A stretch of 64,000 nucleotides of DNA from Tsuneonella flava (GTDB taxonomy: Bacteria; Pseudomonadota; Alphaproteobacteria; Sphingomonadales; Sphingomonadaceae). Position 1 is the first letter of the stretch. The number at the start of each line of letters is the position of its first letter. Position numbers and translations under genes: made by a program. The notes under the pieces are model-generated. The model ran no database searches, had not been told where the DNA came from, and saw nothing but the letters and a program-made list of their open reading frames with translations. Shown here piece after piece: positions 1 to 9,603 of the stretch. The stretch lies in the NCBI RefSeq assembly GCF_002870965.1, contig NZ_PHSO01000007.1:186001-250000 (forward strand), written 5' to 3'.

Positions 1-257
1 TCGTGCGTGACCTTGCCCAGCGGAGACGAAACAATCTCGTGGCCCACCGCTTGCGATGGGCTGTCAACGCGAACGAGATGGGGAAATGCGCTTTCCAGCG
101 CGGCATTGCGCCGCACCAGCGCATCATATTCCTGATCGGTGATCTCTGGCGCGTCTTCTGCGTGATAAAGGCGGTTATGGTGCGCGATGGCCTTAGCGAG
201 CCTCATGAGCTCATTGGCAGCATCGGCTTCGGACATCTGAGTGGGGTCGATGCTCAT
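1..257 (-). CDS. ligA: NAD-dependent DNA ligase, N-terminal part (cut by window edge)
   Basis: Only the first 85 codons are present; the gene continues past the left edge. The translation begins [13 protein letters not shown] and has the start of the adenylation-domain region of bacterial Lig[10 protein letters not shown], then [12 protein letters not shown], then a [14 protein letters not shown] stretch. These correspond to the NMN-binding Ia subdomain, with its YH...D, SDxEYD and DSPTQ signatures. LigA seals nicks in DNA using NAD+ in replication and repair. The ATG at 257 is 12 bases beyond the stop of the upstream hydrolase, so it probably belongs to the recN-hydrolase-ligA transcript. 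The identity is firm despite truncation. Confidence 0.93.
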   Translation of the reverse strand, partial: MSIDPTQMSEADAANELMRLAKAIAHHNRLYHAEDAPEITDQEYDALVRRNAALESAFPHLVRVDSPSQAVGHEIVSSPLGKVTH

Positions 258-269
258 AGTATCAGTCTG

Positions 270-1178
270 TCATTCGGTTCCGCGCAGAACCGCCAGCATG
301 GCCGGTTCGTGTTGTTCGTAAACGGAGTCGCCGGGCGTGGCGATAGCGAAGTGGCTCGCGCCGGGATTGCTCAGCACACCGACTTGTGCGCCACCGGCGC
401 CGATGGCCGCGATGGCATCCGCAGGTGGAGAAGGGAGCTTGGCCTGCACAAACAGTACCTGTTTCAGTTGCGGCGCCTTACGGAGCGGTGAAATCGCTGC
501 GAGACGATTATCGGCCTTTTGTCCAGACATGCCCAAAAACGGACCGACAGACGAAAATTCGCACAGCGCATCGAAATCGCGCGCCTCCCTGCCAATATCG
601 CCGGGGCCATCCAGCACGATGGCTGCGCGCGCGCTTGTCGCTGCACGTACCCCCACCGGCCCGCCCGCCCCCTGCGATGTCGCCAGCCACAGCGCTGGCA
701 AAGCGCCTGCCGAATGGCCAACCAGTGTCACGCGCCCCCGATCGATAGCGTATTCGCTGGCGACCCGGTCGATCATGTGGGCCGCGCTGTCCCAATCCTC
801 AAAGCTGCCTGGCCAGCCCCCGCCGTCACCGACTTCGCGATAATCGACGTTCAGCGTGGCAATTCCCTTCGCCTGCCACTGCGTTGCAAGCGGTGACATA
901 TAGGCTGTGTCGGCAATGCCAGCTTTCCAGCATCCGCCGTGGAAAATTATCGCGAGAGGAAAAACGCCCTGCCCTTCCGGCAAGCGCAACTCGGCAAAAC
1001 CACGCGCGTGGGGGCTATACCGCAGGATCGCATCGGGCACGCTGGCACTGATGTGTGCGTCAGTGCCATAAGTCGAAAGACTACCCACTAAGCCTGCACC
1101 ATCCGCTTCTGTCATCGCACAGCCTGCAAGCAGGAGAAACACCACCCCTGCCGCACCCCCTCGCCGGACATTGCTCAC
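270..1178 (-). CDS. Alpha/beta-hydrolase lipoprotein (esterase/lipase-like)
   Basis: A 302-aa protein with a lipoprotein signal: a basic start, a hydrophobic run and an LAGC lipobox with Cys20, so it is probably lipid-anchored in an envelope membrane. The mature part looks like an alpha/beta hydrolase of the esterase/acyl-peptidase type. It has an HGG oxyanion motif at 80-82, the nucleophile elbow GHSAG with Ser156, and a late GASHF histidine as a plausible triad member. The substrate cannot be read from sequence. It overlaps the recN stop by 4 bases (ATGA) and precedes ligA, so it looks co-transcribed with two DNA-repair genes of no obvious functional relation. A carboxylesterase acting on lipid or cell-wall esters is an inference only. 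Confidence 0.85.
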   Translation of the reverse strand: MSNVRRGGAAGVVFLLLAGCAMTEADGAGLVGSLSTYGTDAHISASVPDAILRYSPHARGFAELRLPEGQGVFPLAIIFHGGCWKAGIADTAYMSPLATQWQAKGIATLNVDYREVGDGGGWPGSFEDWDSAAHMIDRVASEYAIDRGRVTLVGHSAGALPALWLATSQGAGGPVGVRAATSARAAIVLDGPGDIGREARDFDALCEFSSVGPFLGMSGQKADNRLAAISPLRKAPQLKQVLFVQAKLPSPPADAIAAIGAGGAQVGVLSNPGASHFAIATPGDSVYEQHEPAMLAVLRGTE

Positions 1179-2839
1179 ATCCCTTCCAGCAAGCGATCCG
1201 CCTGTGCACGCGCTTCGACCGTAATTTCCGCGCCGGATAGCATACGCGCAATTTCTTCCTGACGCTGATCGGCATCCAGCAGCGTAACCGAGGTACGGGT
1301 AACAGTGCCCTCGCTCGATTTGTGGATTGCGTAGTGGGTTTGCCCACGCGCCGCGACTTGCGGGCTGTGTGTAACAACCAGCACCTGTCCACCTTCCGCC
1401 AAACGCGCCAGACGATCGCCTATGGCGCTGGCGACCGCCCCGCCCACTCCGCGATCGATCTCGTCGAAAATCATCGTTGCCGCGCCGCCCTTTTCCGCCA
1501 GCGCAACCTTCAACGCGAGGATAAACCGTGACAGTTCCCCGCCACTGGCAATCTTGTTGAGCGGCGCAAAGTCCGCGCCGGGATTAGTGGCGATAAGGAA
1601 TTCAACTGAATCGATGCCGGATGCGCTCCAGCGTTCTTCGGGCAATTCGACAACCGCTGTGCGAAACCGTGCCGCATCGAGTTTTAGCGGGGGAAGCTCG
1701 CTGGCAACCGCAGCATCCAGGCGTCCGGCTGCCTCCGCCCGCAAACGGTGCAGCGCAATCGTTCGTTCGCGATAGACTTCACCTGCCTGTTTCGCTGCCA
1801 CGATCAGCGCGTCCAGTTCCGCTTCGCCTCCTTCGATCGAATCGAGCGCCGCACGAAGCTCACGCATTTTACCGGGCAGTTCATCGACCTCGCAGCGATG
1901 CTTGCGGGCGATGGCGCGCAGTTCGAAGAGTCGCGTTTCCGCCCGTTCCAGCTCCGCAGGATCGTGAACCAGCGCTTCCGCAGCAGCAGCGAGCCTTTCC
2001 TCGGCTTCTCCCGCTTCGATTACCGCCCGGTCAAGCGCTGCCAGTGCATCTGCCAGCAATGGATGTTCGGGCGCGATCCGATCAAGCCGCCGGGCCGCCA
2101 CCCGCAACGACGCCAGCGGAGAGTCCGATCCTTCCCACAGGTGCCGTAATTCTTCCAGATCGCCGGATAGCCGCTCTCCCTTCTGCATCGCAGCGCGCGC
2201 TTCGGCCAAACGCGCCTCTTCCCCCGCCTGAGGAGCAATCTCGGTCAGTTCCGCAAGATGCGCGAGAAGGAGATCCTGATCCGCTCTGGCATTCTCCACG
2301 CTTTCACGTGCATCTGCCAGTTGATCTTCCGCGGCGCGCCATGCGGCCCATGCTTTGGCCAGCCCCACAGCATCTGCTCCGGCAAACCGGTCGAGCAAAA
2401 TACGGTGCCCTTTCGGATTGACCAGTCCGCGGTCGTCATGTTGCCCATGAAGCTCGACCAGCGAAGAGGACAGTTCACGCAACAGCGCCACGCTGACAGG
2501 TTGGTCGTTGACGAATGCCTTGCTGCCCCCATCGGCCCGCACAGTGCGCCTGATAATAAGCGGCTCGCCGGCCTCGCGCTCGATCTCCGCATCCTGCAGG
2601 ATCGTCGCCACCGGTGCAGGAAGCTGCGAAAACTCGAATGTGGCCGTTACGCTTGCGCGCTCTTCCCCTGCGCGCACGAGCGCCGTTTCCGCCCGATTGC
2701 CCAGCACCAGCCCCAGTGCGTCGAGCAAGATCGACTTACCAGCCCCCGTCTCGCCAGTCAGCACACCCAGACCGCCCCGAAAATCGAGGTCGAGCGCATC
2801 GATCAGCACGACATTGCGAATAGATAGCCGGGTCAGCAT
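1175..2839 (-). CDS. recN: DNA repair protein RecN
   Basis: A 554-aa SMC-like ATPase, the usual RecN length. The start MLTRLSIRNV is chosen because it begins the conserved N-terminal strand; the reading frame extends 9 codons further upstream. Walker A GETGAGKS is at residues 29-36. A charged Ala/Glu-rich coiled-coil middle follows, then the C-terminal ABC signature (SGGELSRF) and Walker B MIFDEIDRGVGG. RecN acts early in double-strand break repair, tethering DNA ends or sister chromatids for RecA. It is the first gene of a tight minus-strand group with the lipoprotein hydrolase and ligA, and is preceded by the convergently unrelated GGDEF/EAL gene 36 bases away. Confidence 0.96.
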   Translation of the reverse strand: MLTRLSIRNVVLIDALDLDFRGGLGVLTGETGAGKSILLDALGLVLGNRAETALVRAGEERASVTATFEFSQLPAPVATILQDAEIEREAGEPLIIRRTVRADGGSKAFVNDQPVSVALLRELSSSLVELHGQHDDRGLVNPKGHRILLDRFAGADAVGLAKAWAAWRAAEDQLADARESVENARADQDLLLAHLAELTEIAPQAGEEARLAEARAAMQKGERLSGDLEELRHLWEGSDSPLASLRVAARRLDRIAPEHPLLADALAALDRAVIEAGEAEERLAAAAEALVHDPAELERAETRLFELRAIARKHRCEVDELPGKMRELRAALDSIEGGEAELDALIVAAKQAGEVYRERTIALHRLRAEAAGRLDAAVASELPPLKLDAARFRTAVVELPEERWSASGIDSVEFLIATNPGADFAPLNKIASGGELSRFILALKVALAEKGGAATMIFDEIDRGVGGAVASAIGDRLARLAEGGQVLVVTHSPQVAARGQTHYAIHKSSEGTVTRTSVTLLDADQRQEEIARMLSGAEITVEARAQADRLLEGM

Positions 2840-2875
2840 AGCTGGGCGATTCCCTAGCCCAACCAATGGCTCGCG

Positions 2876-4210
2876 TCACCGGTTTGCAGCGTGCTTGCCA
2901 ACAAGCCTGAGAAATTCCGTGGCACTGAGCGCAGGCGAACAGAGGAAGCCCTGGAACAGCAGGCACCCTTCGGCCAATGCCAGCGCACGCTGTTCCTCGG
3001 TTTCAACCCCTTCAACGACTACTTTCAGGCCGAGTGCATCAGCCAGAGCGACGATAGCACGCAATACTGCCAGATCGCGGGGATCGTCTGTCACGCCTTC
3101 GATCATCGACTTGTCGAGCTTCAGGTAATCGAGCGGCAACAGCTTGAGATAACCAAAGTTGCAGAATCCGCTGCCGAAATCGTCCAGCGCGATTCGCATC
3201 CCTGTATCTCTCAACTGGCTGAGTTTTTGAGCTGCTTCCTCGAGATTATTCAGCAGAACGTGTTCAGTGATCTCCAGCGTAAGACGTTCCGCCGGAAACC
3301 CGCTATCCGCCACCATCGCCAAAAATTCACGAACGAAACCGCTGTTGGAAAGGTCATCGGGCGTAACGTTCAGCGAGAGGCGAAGGTCGCTTCCCCACCG
3401 AGCTGCCAATGCAAGGGCACGTTGCGCGATATGGCGGGACAGATGCGCCACGTGTTCTGCCCGCTCGGCAATAGCAAACATCGCCGACGCGCCGATCAAC
3501 CCAAGCGTTGGATGTTGCCACCGCGCCAGCGCTTCGCCGCCAACGAGCAAACAACCGGCAAGGTCGTACTGCGGCTGAATCACGACCTCGATTTCGTCTC
3601 GGTCAAGGGCGGCAATCAAATCCGCTTCCAGCTGAGCACTGCGATATCCGGGCGGCGCGTACACTTCGCTCGCCCATAAGACCCGCGCCCCTGTTTTGTC
3701 GTTAGCTTTGCCCAGAGTAGCTGCAAGACGATCAAGCACGTGTTCTGTTCGTTCGCCCGAAAGCATACGAATCATCGCCGCGCGCGGCCACAGCCGCACC
3801 GCGCCTACTCCGCCGATGAGGGCAATCGGGGCCGACAGCGCATCGGTCAGCGCTTCGGACAACCATTGCCAGCGTTCCCGACTGCACGCCTCTCTTGCTG
3901 CAAGCAGGAATTGACCACCACCAATACGCGCTGCGATCCAGTCTCCGTGCGCCAGCTCATCTTCGGCCAGCAGACGAATGCGTCGTGCAACCTCAGCGAG
4001 GGCCCCGTCGCCAGCCGCTTCACCATACGCAAGGTTGACCGTATCGAAACGGCCCAGACCAATCAGGGTTGCATGAATCGGAGCCGCACGGTCGTTTTGG
4101 GCACCTTCATCGCGCCACCGCTCCAGAACATCGATGGCAAATGCTGCATTACCCAGGCCGGTGAGCCGGTCGAACGAATAACTGGCAGTTGTTGTGGAGC
4201 TTGCGACCAT
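2876..4210 (-). CDS. GGDEF/EAL protein, probable cyclic-di-GMP phosphodiesterase
   Basis: Two-domain c-di-GMP protein of 444 aa from the ATG at 4210; a TTG at 4279 would add 23 unconserved residues. The N-terminal GGDEF domain is degenerate: the signature reads GGGQF, so diguanylate cyclase activity is unlikely. The C-terminal EAL domain looks intact: the EAL motif (GGEALARW), SLNVTPDDL, LEITEH, the LDDFGSGF metal loop, the Lys of YLKLDKSM and VVEGVETEEQ. These are the metal and substrate ligands expected of an active phosphodiesterase. No transmembrane segment or PAS domain is seen, so it is probably cytoplasmic. It is divergent from nadK across about 136 bases. Neither candidate start has a strong ribosome binding site. 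Confidence 0.9.
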   Translation of the reverse strand: MVASSTTTASYSFDRLTGLGNAAFAIDVLERWRDEGAQNDRAAPIHATLIGLGRFDTVNLAYGEAAGDGALAEVARRIRLLAEDELAHGDWIAARIGGGQFLLAAREACSRERWQWLSEALTDALSAPIALIGGVGAVRLWPRAAMIRMLSGERTEHVLDRLAATLGKANDKTGARVLWASEVYAPPGYRSAQLEADLIAALDRDEIEVVIQPQYDLAGCLLVGGEALARWQHPTLGLIGASAMFAIAERAEHVAHLSRHIAQRALALAARWGSDLRLSLNVTPDDLSNSGFVREFLAMVADSGFPAERLTLEITEHVLLNNLEEAAQKLSQLRDTGMRIALDDFGSGFCNFGYLKLLPLDYLKLDKSMIEGVTDDPRDLAVLRAIVALADALGLKVVVEGVETEEQRALALAEGCLLFQGFLCSPALSATEFLRLVGKHAANR

Positions 4211-4346
4211 GGCGCGACAATAACGTGATTTGTCGGGCCTGGCGCGTGCGCTTTCGCTGTGCGTTGCCAAATGGGACAACGCACCCTAATTTTCAGATTG
4301 TAGCGCGTGCTTTCTATTGGGACGCACGAAAGCGAGAGGGGCAAGA

Positions 4347-5135
4347 GTGGCCAGCCAGCAAGAATTTTCACGTCTGGCGTTGCTTGCGTCTGACACACCG
4401 CGCGCGCAAGAGGCTGCAGTCGTTCTGCGCGATGCATACGATTGGGTACCCCTTCACCGCGCCGATGCGGTCGTGGTTCTCGGCGGCGATGGGTTCATGC
4501 TGCAAATTCTGCATCGGATGCTCGACAGCGGACGGATCGTCCCGGCTTACGGAATGAACTGTGGCACAGTCGGCTTTTTGATGAATCGCTATCGCAGCCC
4601 GGCAAAGCTGCTCGACCGTATCGCCAAGGCCAGAGCGTTCGGTATCGCGCCTTTGAAAATGGAAGCGGTCTTGCAGGACGGTTCGACTGTTCAGGCGCGT
4701 GCAATCAACGAAGTGTCTCTGCTGCGCGAAACGCGACAGACGGCAAAGATCGAAATTTCGGTCGATGGCAAAGTGCGCCTGTCCGAAGTCGTCTGCGATG
4801 GAGTTCTGCTGGCCACCCCTGCCGGCTCGACGGCCTACAACCTTTCCGCGAACGGACCGATTCTCCCACTCGATTCGCAATTGTTGGCGCTGACTCCGAT
4901 CAGCGCGTTCCGCCCGCGCCGCTGGAGCGGAGCCATTCTGCCAGAACGCAGCACCGTTACGTTTCGTATCAAAGAACCGGATAAGCGGCCCGTGTCCGCA
5001 GTGGCAGACCAGCATGAATTCCGGGACATAGCCGAGGTTAGGCTGGAGATTGACCGCGAACACCAGCTCTCTTTGCTGTTCGATCCGGGGCACGCTCTGG
5101 ACGAACGGATCGTGGCCGAACAGTTCGTCGTTTAA
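4347..5135 (+). CDS. nadK: NAD kinase
   Basis: A 262-aa ATP-NAD kinase, which phosphorylates NAD+ to NADP+. Diagnostic motifs are GGDGFMLQ near the N terminus (the GGDG catalytic loop in its alphaproteobacterial form), NCGTVGFLMN, and the glycine-rich TPAGSTAYN segment, followed by NGPILP. The GTG at 4347 is preferred: it is preceded by a purine-rich GAGAGGGGCAAG stretch and gives the family's usual length. An in-frame TTG at 4317 would add ten residues. It is monocistronic as far as visible, followed by tRNA-Asn 71 bases later. Confidence 0.95.
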   Translation: MASQQEFSRLALLASDTPRAQEAAVVLRDAYDWVPLHRADAVVVLGGDGFMLQILHRMLDSGRIVPAYGMNCGTVGFLMNRYRSPAKLLDRIAKARAFGIAPLKMEAVLQDGSTVQARAINEVSLLRETRQTAKIEISVDGKVRLSEVVCDGVLLATPAGSTAYNLSANGPILPLDSQLLALTPISAFRPRRWSGAILPERSTVTFRIKEPDKRPVSAVADQHEFRDIAEVRLEIDREHQLSLLFDPGHALDERIVAEQFVV

Positions 5136-5206
5136 AATTACCCCAAAACACGGGTTGCCAAAGCCGAACAGCACCCATATAGGCTCGCCCCTGCCCACGC
5201 GGCTGC

Positions 5207-5281
5207 TCCCCGATAGCTCAGCGGTAGAGTAGGTGACTGTTAATCACTTGGTCGTTGGTTCGAATCCAACTCGGGGAGCCA
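5207..5281 (+). tRNA. tRNA-Asn (GTT)
   Basis: A complete cloverleaf can be drawn. The acceptor arms TCCCCGA and TCGGGGA pair perfectly, the D-arm is GCTC...GAGT, the anticodon loop CTGTTAA has GTT at 5239-5241, and the T-arm holds GTTCGAATC. Discriminator G and an encoded CCA end the gene. A factor-independent terminator follows about 27 bases later. Confidence 0.97.
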
Positions 5282-5307
5282 CTTTCTAACATCGCAGCCG
5301 CTGCATC

Positions 5308-5345
5308 GCCTCCCGTCCTCGCGACAGGGAGGCTTTATTTTTCAG
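5308..5345 (+). terminator. Rho-independent terminator after tRNA-Asn
   Basis: Inverted repeat GCCTCCC ... GGGAGGC with a short spacer, followed by a T-rich tract (TTTATTTTT). It lies just downstream of tRNA-Asn and fits termination of that transcript. Confidence 0.85.
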
Positions 5346-5523
5346 TCAATTACGAACCAAATCTTGATTGTCGCATTGTGTAACGATCTGTCGCGTTTGG
5401 TTATCGTCGCGCAATTCGTGCATTGTAGCGCAAGCTGAAAATTCGTTCATATTTCAGCGATGCAAGAGGGAGCAGATGCTGGCGTGCACGGCGATTATGC
5501 CATGCATCTCAGGAGCACAAACG

Positions 5524-5877
5524 ATGCGTCCCATTCATTCGATGATTTTCGGTTCGCTTGCCTCTCTCGCCCTCGTCATCGGCGCGCCCGCTTTCGCCAG
5601 TACTACCGGTATAGCCAAGCCTGTGGCGGTTGCTCTGACAGCCAAGGAAAAGGGCAGGACCGTTGCCAAGCTCACCAAAGCGTCAGCAAGTGCAGCCAAA
5701 CCATCCTTCGAATCATCCGGCCAGACCAAAGCAAAGCTCGCCACCAAGGTGGTGACGAAGAAGGGCAAAGCTGCCAAGCCCACTACTAAGAAGGCAACCA
5801 AAACGGCCAGCACGCATTGCCGCGATGCGAAAGGGCACTTCGCTTCGTGCAGCACCTCAGGTGCGCATAAGTCGTAA
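5524..5877 (+). CDS. Small Lys/Ala-rich exported protein, function unknown
   Basis: A 117-aa protein beginning MRPIHSMIFG, with a clear Sec signal peptide (hydrophobic core, probable cleavage after AFA near residue 25). The mature part is dominated by Lys, Ala, Thr and Ser in repeating TKAKLATK- and KKATK-like blocks. It ends with a Cys pair in a THCRDAKGHFASC motif. An AGGAG site eight bases before the ATG supports this start over longer upstream frames. The strongly basic low-complexity mature region suggests binding to polyanions (DNA, RNA, LPS or cell wall), which is inference. I do not recognise a named family. A hairpin that could act as terminator follows directly. Confidence 0.75.
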   Translation: MRPIHSMIFGSLASLALVIGAPAFASTTGIAKPVAVALTAKEKGRTVAKLTKASASAAKPSFESSGQTKAKLATKVVTKKGKAAKPTTKKATKTASTHCRDAKGHFASCSTSGAHKS

Positions 5878-5882
5878 TCAAA

Positions 5883-5921
5883 AGGCAGCCGCTCGATAAT
5901 ACAGCATCGGGCGGCTGCCTG
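5883..5921. terminator. Hairpin between convergent genes, possible terminator
   Basis: Perfect 10-base arms AGGCAGCCGC and GCGGCTGCCT with an 18-base loop, between the end of the Lys-rich protein and the end of the convergent permease gene. No strong T tract follows on either strand, so termination activity is only probable. Confidence 0.55.
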
Positions 5922-5925
5922 CCTG

Positions 5926-6666
5926 CTACCATCCGGTCAACAGGCGCCCACCTACCCAAATGGTCAACGCTGCCGTCATCCAGCGAATCGCCGTTTGCGG
6001 CAGAAACCGGACAGCGAGAAAACTCCCTATCTGCCCCCCGAGCACAACGGCAATCAGCAGTGGCAGGCCGACCGTTGTCGCTTCTCCAATACTGTCCAGA
6101 CCATTCTTTGCCAGTTGCCCGACAAGCCCAAACAGCGAATTGACGAGGATAAAGAAAGCTGCAGTAGCAGCCACTTCCCGTGCGCCGTTCCAGCGCACCA
6201 GATGCAACAAAGGCGCCAGGAATATCCCGCCACCGATACCGACCAGTCCCGCCAGATAACCGATCGGAGCCGCTACTAACGGCATATAGCGGGCGCCACG
6301 CATTGGAACGCCCTCTGCCGTCGCAGGCCGAGGGAGCAGGAGAGTCAATCCGGTGAGCACCAGACTGCCCCCCAAAATCGCCAAAAATGCCCCTTTACCA
6401 ATCGGAGTCATCCCACCGAGCAGAGCCGCCGGGGCCGCCATCGCGGTTATGGCAATCGCGCCGCGCCACGGCGTCAAACCAGCACGGGCGAAGCGGATCG
6501 AACTGCCGGTTACCACCACTATATTGCATGCAAGCGATAGCACCGGCAGCAATCGATAGTCGAATCCGGCAATCGCCAGCAGAGCGCTGTAGGTCGATCC
6601 GCCACCAAACCCGACCGCCGCGTAGAGCAGCGCGGTGACAAAAAAAGCGATGGCGAGGCCAGTCAT
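5926..6666 (-). CDS. TauE/SafE-type (TSUP) sulfite exporter family permease
   Basis: A 246-aa integral membrane protein with about seven to eight hydrophobic helices. It begins MTGLAIAFFV and carries the paired glycine-rich signatures of the TSUP family: GFGGGSTYSALL in the first half and GLVGIGGGIFLAPLL in the second, the duplicated motif expected of this fold. Members move organosulfur compounds, sulfite, sulfide or other small anions; the substrate here cannot be assigned. It follows secA on the same strand with a 62-base gap. It may be transcribed with secA or separately. Confidence 0.88.
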   Translation of the reverse strand: MTGLAIAFFVTALLYAAVGFGGGSTYSALLAIAGFDYRLLPVLSLACNIVVVTGSSIRFARAGLTPWRGAIAITAMAAPAALLGGMTPIGKGAFLAILGGSLVLTGLTLLLPRPATAEGVPMRGARYMPLVAAPIGYLAGLVGIGGGIFLAPLLHLVRWNGAREVAATAAFFILVNSLFGLVGQLAKNGLDSIGEATTVGLPLLIAVVLGGQIGSFLAVRFLPQTAIRWMTAALTIWVGGRLLTGW

Positions 6667-6728
6667 GGCCCCGCCCTATCGTTCACTTACATCCGATGCC
6701 AGCCACAACCAGCAGTTGCGACGCTATC

Positions 6729-9494
6729 TTATGCGTCGGCAGTCGGACGCCCGCCCACTGCTCCATGGCAGTGCTTGTATTTGTTGCCTGAACCACAGGG
6801 GCATGGCGCATTACGGCTGATGTCCTGCCCGGCCCAGGGGTTTTCACCCGGTGCGCCGGGGCTGACCTCTGCCATTGGCGACCCGGCGAGCGAGCCGAAC
6901 AATGCCGCGCGCGACGCGGAACCGTCACCATCGTTCGAATTGTCCGTTCCCAGCAGCGGCTCGATATGGCCGGTCAGGAAATCGGGAAGATCGGGCAGTG
7001 TATCCATCGGCGGCGGAGTGAAGCGGAATTCGCTCCGCATCAGGATCGAAGTAATATCTTCGCGCAAGGTATCCAGCAGGCGTTCGAACAGCGCGAATGC
7101 CTCTTGCTTGTACTCGTTGATCGGCTGCTTCTGAGCATAGGCGCGAAGGAAGATCACCTGGCGCAATGCGTCGAGTGTCGCGAGGTGTTCTTTCCAGTGG
7201 TGGTCGAGCCGTTCGAGCAGGATTTGTTTTTCCAGTCGCTGCCAGGCATCCGGTTCGATTTCGGCAATCTTGCCGTCCATCACTTCATCGGACATCTGCA
7301 CGAGACGCTCTTCGAGCATTTCGGGCTCGACATGGTCTTCCTGCAACCAATCGTCGATCGGCGGGGTCAGGCCGAGCACTTCTTCGACCCGTTCCTTCAA
7401 ACCGGTAACATTCCATTGTTCGGGATAAGATCCGGGAGGGCAAGCTTCTCCGACAATCGTGTTCACGGTGTCGTGCCGCATGTCGACGACTACATCGCTC
7501 ACCGTCTCGCTATCCATGATTTCAGCGCGCTGTTCGTAGATCACTTTGCGCTGATCGTTCATCACGTCATCGTATTCGACGACCTGCTTGCGAATGTCGT
7601 AGTTACGCGCCTCAACCTTCTTCTGCGCGGTCTCGATTGCCTTGGAGAGCCACTTGGAGCCGATAGCTTCACCATCTTCGAGGTTCGAATTCATCATCCG
7701 GGCAAACAGGGTATCAGGCCCGAAGATACGAAGAAGGTCGTCTTCCAGACAGAGGTAGAACCGTGACAGGCCCGGGTCGCCCTGACGGCCGGAACGACCG
7801 CGCAACTGGTTATCGATGCGGCGGCTTTCATGACGTTCGGTAGCGAGCACGAACAGGCCGCCCGCTTCCTTCACTTTGGCCTTTTCCGCCGCGACTTCTT
7901 CTTCGATCCGCTTGATCGCTGCATCGCGTTCGGGCCCCTCGGGCATGTCGGACAGTTCGTCTTCAATACGGAAATCGACGTTACCGCCCAGCTGAATATC
8001 AGTGCCACGCCCTGCCATGTTGGTGGCGATGGTTACTGCGCCCAATCGACCGGCCTGCGCCACGATATGCGCTTCCCGTTCGTGGAAACGCGCATTGAGG
8101 ATCGAGTGCTTCACGCCTTCCTTATCGAGGAAGTCGCTGAGCAGTTCGCTCTTTTCGATGGAGACTGTGCCGACCAGAACCGGCTGGCCAATCTCGTGCT
8201 TTTCACGGATCGCCTTGGCGATGGCTTTGAACTTGTCTTGCGTGTTCTTGTAGAACTCGTCCTCCTCGTCGATCCTCTGGACCGGCAGGTTGGTCGGGAT
8301 CTCGACCACGTTCATCTTGTAGATGTCCCAGAATTCCGCCGCTTCGGTTGCAGCAGTCCCGGTCATGCCGGAAAGCTTGGGATACATACGGAAATAGTTC
8401 TGGAACGTGATCGAGGCCATTGTCTGGTTTTCCGGCTCGATCTTGACGCCTTCCTTGGCTTCGACGGCCTGATGCAGCCCGTTCGACCAGCGGCGGCCAT
8501 CCATCATACGCCCGGTGAATTCGTCGATGATAACGACCTTGTCGTCCTTCACGATGTAATCGATATCGCGCTTGTACATAATGTTAGCACGCAGCGCCTG
8601 ATCGAGATGATGGACTACCTGCGTATTTTCGACGTCATAGAGGTTGGGCGTTTCCAGCAGCTCTGCATCGGAGAGCAGTTGCTCAATTTTATCGATGCCC
8701 TCTTCAGTCCAGGTGATACCCTTCGTTTTCTCGTCCGCTTCATAGAAGCTTTCATCGATCTGCTTCACGATTCCGTCGATCGTGATGTACAGATCGGTCT
8801 TATCCTCGGTCGGGCCGGAGATAATCAGCGGGGTCCGCGCCTCGTCGATCAGGATCGAGTCCACTTCGTCGACAATTGCAAAGTTGAACGGGCGCTGCAC
8901 CATCTGGCCGCGCTCGTGCTTCATATTGTCACGCAGGTAATCGAAGCCGAATTCGTTGTTCGTACCGTACGTGATATCTGCCGCATAGGCATCGCGCCGT
9001 TCATGCTCGCTAAGGTTCGGAACGATCACGCCGATAGTCAGGCCCAGCCACTGATGCAGCCGCCCCATCCATTCCGCGTCACGTGCAGCGAGGTAGTCGT
9101 TGACGGTGACGACATGGACACCCTTGCCCTCAATCGCATTGAGGTAGGTGGCCAGCGTCGCGACCAGCGTCTTACCTTCGCCGGTACGCATTTCCGCGAT
9201 TTCACCGCGATGCAGCACGATACCGCCGATCATCTGCACATCGAAGTGGCGCATTCCCAGAACGCGCACCGATGCCTCTCGCACCGTGGCAAATGCTTCG
9301 GGTAGAATATCGTCGAGTGTCGATCCCGCTGCCAACTGATCGCGAAACTTCTGCGTTTGCGCTTTCAGCTCATCATCGGATAGCGCTTTGATCTGCTCTT
9401 CAAGAGCGTTGATCTTGGCGACAATTTTATCGAGCGATTTAACGTAACGATCGTTGGCAGAGCCAAACACGGCCTTGGCAATTGACTGGAACAT
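6729..9494 (-). CDS. secA: Preprotein translocase ATPase SecA
   Basis: 921 aa from the ATG at 9494 ([10 protein letters not shown]); the open frame runs upstream but that part is not SecA-like. Features in order: DEAD motor with Walker [10 protein letters not shown], the [10 protein letters not shown] motif, [16 protein letters not shown], the preprotein-crosslinking region, the second motor motif [10 protein letters not shown], the helical scaffold/wing domain, and a C-terminal zinc-binding tail with the [14 protein letters not shown] ligand set that contacts SecB and phospholipids. SecA drives protein export through SecYEG at the inner membrane. The length and complete tail indicate a full functional copy. 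A hairpin lies in the 109-base gap upstream. Confidence 0.98.
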   Translation of the reverse strand: MFQSIAKAVFGSANDRYVKSLDKIVAKINALEEQIKALSDDELKAQTQKFRDQLAAGSTLDDILPEAFATVREASVRVLGMRHFDVQMIGGIVLHRGEIAEMRTGEGKTLVATLATYLNAIEGKGVHVVTVNDYLAARDAEWMGRLHQWLGLTIGVIVPNLSEHERRDAYAADITYGTNNEFGFDYLRDNMKHERGQMVQRPFNFAIVDEVDSILIDEARTPLIISGPTEDKTDLYITIDGIVKQIDESFYEADEKTKGITWTEEGIDKIEQLLSDAELLETPNLYDVENTQVVHHLDQALRANIMYKRDIDYIVKDDKVVIIDEFTGRMMDGRRWSNGLHQAVEAKEGVKIEPENQTMASITFQNYFRMYPKLSGMTGTAATEAAEFWDIYKMNVVEIPTNLPVQRIDEEDEFYKNTQDKFKAIAKAIREKHEIGQPVLVGTVSIEKSELLSDFLDKEGVKHSILNARFHEREAHIVAQAGRLGAVTIATNMAGRGTDIQLGGNVDFRIEDELSDMPEGPERDAAIKRIEEEVAAEKAKVKEAGGLFVLATERHESRRIDNQLRGRSGRQGDPGLSRFYLCLEDDLLRIFGPDTLFARMMNSNLEDGEAIGSKWLSKAIETAQKKVEARNYDIRKQVVEYDDVMNDQRKVIYEQRAEIMDSETVSDVVVDMRHDTVNTIVGEACPPGSYPEQWNVTGLKERVEEVLGLTPPIDDWLQEDHVEPEMLEERLVQMSDEVMDGKIAEIEPDAWQRLEKQILLERLDHHWKEHLATLDALRQVIFLRAYAQKQPINEYKQEAFALFERLLDTLREDITSILMRSEFRFTPPPMDTLPDLPDFLTGHIEPLLGTDNSNDGDGSASRAALFGSLAGSPMAEVSPGAPGENPWAGQDISRNAPCPCGSGNKYKHCHGAVGGRPTADA

Positions 9495-9547
9495 GGGCGT
9501 TGCATCCTGGAATCTGGTTGGCCCACACACGGACCTGTAACGGGAAA

Positions 9548-9573
9548 TTCCGCCCAGTTCATAGCTGGCGGAA
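9548..9573 (-). terminator. Hairpin upstream of secA, weak terminator or leader element
   Basis: Inverted repeat TTCCGCC / GGCGGAA (7 bases) with a 12-base loop in the gap between the small exported protein gene and secA. Downstream on the minus strand there is only a short TTT run. It may terminate the upstream small gene or be part of the secA leader. Confidence 0.35.
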
Positions 9574-9603
9574 GAAAATGAGAAATTGACTGAAAGCCGG
9601 GTG

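Noticed and set aside
7830-9305. 491-codon plus-strand open frame
   Set aside because: Antisense to secA; a byproduct of GC-rich third positions in the real gene, without protein-like motifs.
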